Of a stretch of DNA of 64,000 nucleotides, positions 62,327-64,000 are shown in pieces. The stretch is from Edaphochlamys debaryana (lineage: Eukaryota; Chlorophyta; Chlorophyceae; Chlamydomonadales). The notes under the pieces are model-generated. The model was not told where the DNA came from and ran no database searches. It saw only the letters and a list, made by a program, of their open reading frames with translations. Every line of letters begins with the position of its first letter. Positions within the stretch are counted from its first letter, which is position 1. The stretch covers positions 806,001 to 870,000 of the forward strand of contig JAEHOE010000001.1 of the NCBI GenBank assembly GCA_016858145.1, written 5' to 3'. The position numbers were made by a program, and so were the translations under genes.

Positions 62327-63892
62327 GGGGCGTATGGGTTGACGAGCAGGCAGAGCAGGTCGTGCGCAACGGATGGCCCGAACGGCAAGGCAGGTGCATG
62401 GTAACAGGCTGTGAGGCCGGGGCAAAGGACGGCGGCAGCTGTACGGTGGGAAAGGGCACGGGCCATATCTGGAGCCCAGCGCACGCGCGAATGCACTTCG
62501 GGGTGGGATCATGCAAGCCGTGAGCCAAAGGGAAGGTGATGTTGGGCAGAGGTAGCAGGGAGCAGGGAGGCCTTCACCTTAGCGCTTGCCTGTCGCATGC
62601 ATTGTGGGGGAGATTGCAGGCGGAGTAGACTTCCAGGGGGACAGTGTGCTGTTGATACTGGTATTGCACACAATCAGCTTCAGCCCTAGGAAGCCCTGAC
62701 GCACGCATGATGCGCACAAATGTGACACATGAGACACCGAAGGGCCAAGGGCGCCGCATGGTGTACATAGGTGTTCTTGGCATGTGTGCACCCACGCGGG
62801 GTTCGTGAGGTGGATTGACCTTAACGTGATGTGGTAGCCAGCTGTAGGGCCGTGTCGGTGGCAAGCTAGGGTTGGGTGGGCCTTGTGATGGGTTTGGAGG
62901 GCTGCACCACAGCCATGACGGAATGGTGGGTCGCAGAGCCACGTATGGCACGGCTCAGTGGCCGCAGCGGCCAAAGCTCAGTGGATGGCCGGCCGGTTGC
63001 AGTACACGTCGCAACTGTGGGCCCGCATGTAAGATTGGTATGCCGTGTGTTTACTGTGTGAACGTGAAGCTGTGTATGGGCGGCTGCGGCGTCGAGGCGC
63101 GGTGTTTGGCGAGCGCAATTCTGGATGCCGTACAGGATGTCCAGGGCTCTCTTTTCTTGCGGAGACGGCCGGCCATCCACTGAGCTTTGGCCGCTGAGCC
63201 TCGGCAACACTAGGGAACTGACGTCAATCCGTTGCAGCCCTGGGCCGGGCGAGAGGAGCGTGGCCCGTCCCGTTTGCGGGCAAGACAGCTGGGAATGCAT
63301 CCGTGCAATCCAGATTGCGCTCGTCATATTTGGTCCCGATATTGGACAGAGCGAGGAGACGAAAGCAGAGCGGACCGCAGCAGGTCCATTGAAGAGGAGT
63401 CACACGCAGTGTGGCCTGGGCTTGGACACGGCTCTATTGGCGTCTAACTAGGGTCCAGCAAGGTCGCGTGCCATCACAGGTTGCCTCGCAGCCGTTTCGC
63501 ACGGAGGGAAGTGGCCGGCTGGTTGCAACTAAGATGGGAGGGTGGGCAGGGTGCGGGTCGGGCGGGGGCGGGATCGCCCACCACCCCTGTCGCCCACGGT
63601 GGGGGCTGAGGCCAGGGGTGAGGCCGCAGGCGTGTGGGTTTGGGGCGATCCCGCCATCACGCCCGCGAAGCCCCAGGCGAGCAAAGCCACGCGTACCACC
63701 AGGATAACGCAGACTTGGTACTTATATCATCTGTACCTCAGCTTGACTTGCTGCTGCCGATCTTGCGTGAGGACTGTTGAACCGCACCGCCGAGGTTCCT
63801 GACTGCCGCGAGGCACATATGGGAGCACTTCTGCACTTGTAGGAACACCCTCAAGCCTCACATTGGCGCGGGATAAGCTATTCTCGTTTGGG
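62327..63892. other. Intergenic region with an inverted repeat element
   Basis: 1.57 kb between the coiled-coil gene and the signal-peptide gene at the window end. No coding exon is supported. It contains the 29-bp perfect inverted repeat pair at 62967-62995 and 63166-63194, described separately. Confidence 0.4.
62967..63194. repeat. Perfect 29-bp inverted repeat pair (possible MITE or hairpin locus)
   Basis: The arm at 62967-62995 begins GCGGCCAAAGCTCAG and ends GATGGCCGGCCG. Its exact reverse complement is at 63166-63194, 170 bp further on. Beyond the outer edges, GGCTCA at 62952-62957 pairs with TGAGCC at 63195-63200 if a 9-base insertion is skipped. This looks like the two ends of a small non-autonomous DNA element, or the stem of a hairpin transcript. 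No flanking target duplication was confirmed. Confidence 0.75.
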
Positions 63893-64000
63893 ATGCTCGG
63901 CTCTAGGCGCTCGCGGCTCCCGGCGCTGGCGTCGCTGGCGCTGGTGCTTTTGCTAGTAGATCTCTCGCCCGCATCAGCTGTTGAGAAGGCAGCTGGCGCA
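63893..64000 (+). CDS. Start of a secreted or membrane protein, cut by the window end
   Basis: ATG at 63893 opens a frame that runs to the last base (36 codons). It starts MLGSRRSRLPALASLALVLL and continues LVDLSPASAVEKAAGA. This is a textbook signal peptide: basic n-region, Leu/Ala/Val core and an Ala-Ser-Ala cleavage motif (likely cut after ASA). The function cannot be told from this fragment, and it may be only the first exon. Confidence 0.6.
   Translation, partial: MLGSRRSRLPALASLALVLLLVDLSPASAVEKAAGA

Noticed and set aside
1..64000. CRISPR arrays, rRNA genes, integrases or transposases
   Set aside because: No regularly spaced repeats and no such protein motifs were seen in any frame; the window is ordinary nuclear algal DNA apart from the palindrome.

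Overview
This window is nuclear DNA of a green alga, most likely a volvocine or Chlamydomonas-like chlorophyte. The support is very high GC, genes cut into many short exons, introns that start G-rich and end C-rich, a TGTAA-type poly(A) signal, and proteins that align directly with those of Chlamydomonas reinhardtii as I remember them. No prokaryotic operons, rRNA, tRNA or CRISPR arrays were seen.

The core (14.5-52.6 kb) is a complete [FeFe]-hydrogenase locus arranged as a mirror image. In order: HYDA-A (-), HYDA-B (-), HYDEF-1 (-), HYDG-1 (+), a 2.1 kb unique spacer, HYDG-2 (-), HYDEF-2 (+), HYDA-C (+), HYDA-D (+). Four hydrogenase genes, two HydE-HydF fusion maturases and two HydG maturases all rebuild as intact reading frames. 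The HYDEF-HYDG pairs form two inverted arms of about 9.3 kb, and each pair is divergent around a 551-bp shared promoter. Exon 7 of HYDA-A resembles HYDA-D, and exon 7 of HYDA-B resembles HYDA-C, so the whole four-gene block probably duplicated in inverted orientation once. Later patchy gene conversion made some genes mosaics. Three of the four HYDA genes have a private intron near the 3' end.

The products work together. HydG makes the Fe(CO)(CN) synthon from tyrosine. The HydE half processes it. The HydF half (GTPase and Fe-S scaffold) assembles and delivers the 2Fe subcluster to HydA. HydA reduces protons with electrons from photosynthetic ferredoxin in the anoxic chloroplast.

The left flank (0-13.3 kb) carries two housekeeping genes: FCF1/UTP24 (18S rRNA processing nuclease) and a 27-exon SCAPER homologue. 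The right flank (54-64 kb) has a minus-strand gene for a large single-pass membrane protein with a long Ala/Ser/Pro-rich tail, a plus-strand gene for a membrane-anchored coiled-coil protein, a perfect 29-bp inverted repeat pair, and the first 36 codons of a secreted or membrane protein cut by the window end. Gene-free stretches of 0.9-2.3 kb between genes hold no coding region I can support. Exon boundaries were placed by hand from homology, phase and GT/GC-AG signals. I could not run alignments, so identity statements are visual.
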